5,032 nucleotides of DNA. Origin: Chloroflexota bacterium (lineage in GTDB: Bacteria > Chloroflexota > Dehalococcoidia > GIF9 > UBA5629). The translations under genes were made by a program, and so were the position numbers. The notes under the pieces were generated by a model, which did no database searches, had not been told where the DNA came from, and saw only the letters and a list, made by a program, of their open reading frames with translations. The DNA lies in contig JAPLHL010000345.1 of assembly GCA_026389655.1 (NCBI GenBank), forward strand, positions 1-5,032, written 5' to 3'. Position 1 is the stretch's first letter, and every line of letters begins with the position of its first letter. Below are positions 4,858 to 5,032 of the stretch, one piece after another.

Positions 4858-4863
4858 GACATC

Positions 4864-5032
4864 TTATTCTTCTACCGGGTAACCCGAATCCACCCAGGCG
4901 CCGAAATTGCCCTTGAGGGCGTACACATTCTTGAAACCTGCGTCCTTAAGCAGTTCGGCGGCTGATAGCGGGGCACCCGTCCAGTGGCTGTAGACTAAAT
5001 ATGTCGCATTCTTATCCAAACTTGATACTGTT
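4864..5032 (-). CDS. Rhodanese-like domain protein, C-terminal part (cut by the window edge)
   Basis: The last 55 residues of a rhodanese (thiosulfate:cyanide sulfurtransferase) homology domain are visible; the N-terminal part lies beyond base 5032. Typical elements are ATYLVYS, then SAAELLKDAGFKNVYALKGNFGAWVDSGYPVEE, which is the usual C-terminal helix, strand and GG/GNxxAW turn. The catalytic loop normally begins VYC, with the cysteine carrying a persulfide. Here it reads VYSHWTGAP, so the Cys position is Ser (codon at 4987-4989) and no other cysteine is present in the visible part. The protein is probably inactive as a sulfurtransferase, or uses the fold for binding. It converges on the small membrane gene with a 6-base gap and has no evident terminator. 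Confidence 0.85.
   Translation of the reverse strand, partial: TVSSLDKNATYLVYSHWTGAPLSAAELLKDAGFKNVYALKGNFGAWVDSGYPVEE

Noticed and set aside
4452..4862. A 136-codon open frame on the minus strand opposite the two-span membrane gene.
   Set aside because: Its translation has no coherent domain or ribosome binding site. The plus-strand frame has clear membrane spans and a coupled start.

Overview
The window looks like a stretch of bacterial chromosome that carries archaeal-type filament genes. Three tandem genes (138-761, 909-1535, 1688-2308) encode archaellins, the filament subunits of the archaeal motility machine. Their surroundings read as bacterial. There are -35/-10 pairs with 16-base spacing before archaellins 1 and 3, a textbook intrinsic terminator after archaellin 1, purine-rich ribosome binding sites, and a phage-style repressor/Cro switch further on. 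Archaellins are known from some Chloroflexota as well as from archaea. A moderate-GC Chloroflexota (Dehalococcoidia-like) host is my best guess, but it is inference: no ribosomal RNA or marker gene is present. A methanogen-type archaeon is the main alternative, because the mature N-termini resemble archaellins of the Methanomicrobia.

Layout. 1-137: no gene; a palindrome, a strong promoter and the leader of archaellin 1. 138-2308: three full-length archaellin paralogues of 206-208 residues, each apparently with its own promoter. They share a class III signal peptide, a conserved cysteine pair, an acidic Asp/Asn-rich loop and a common C-terminus ending in MDLH. 2309-2529: non-coding, with one terminator-like hairpin that could serve both strands. 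2530-3258 (minus): a multi-pass membrane protein of unknown function. 3351-3932 (minus): a repressor with an N-terminal XRE helix-turn-helix and a C-terminal LexA/S24-like domain. 3933-4052: a divergent control region with a perfect 16-base palindrome and two degenerate copies lying over a sigma70-like promoter. 4053-4268 (plus): a small Cro-like DNA-binding protein, probably translated from a leaderless mRNA. 4269-4370: a leader with a strong hairpin and a competing one. 4371-4484 and 4477-4857 (plus): two overlapping small membrane-protein genes, the first only 37 residues long. 4864-5032 (minus): the C-terminal end of a rhodanese-like protein whose catalytic cysteine position is a serine.

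How they fit together. The archaellin block would supply filament subunits to a motor and assembly platform encoded elsewhere; no ArlB-J, ArlI or prepilin peptidase gene lies in this window. The repressor/Cro pair and the two small membrane genes look like a second, separate module in which the two regulators compete for three operators and the rightward transcript runs from the Cro-like gene into the membrane genes. This could be a prophage or integrative-element control region, or a domesticated remnant of one, but no integrase, structural or conjugation gene is visible.
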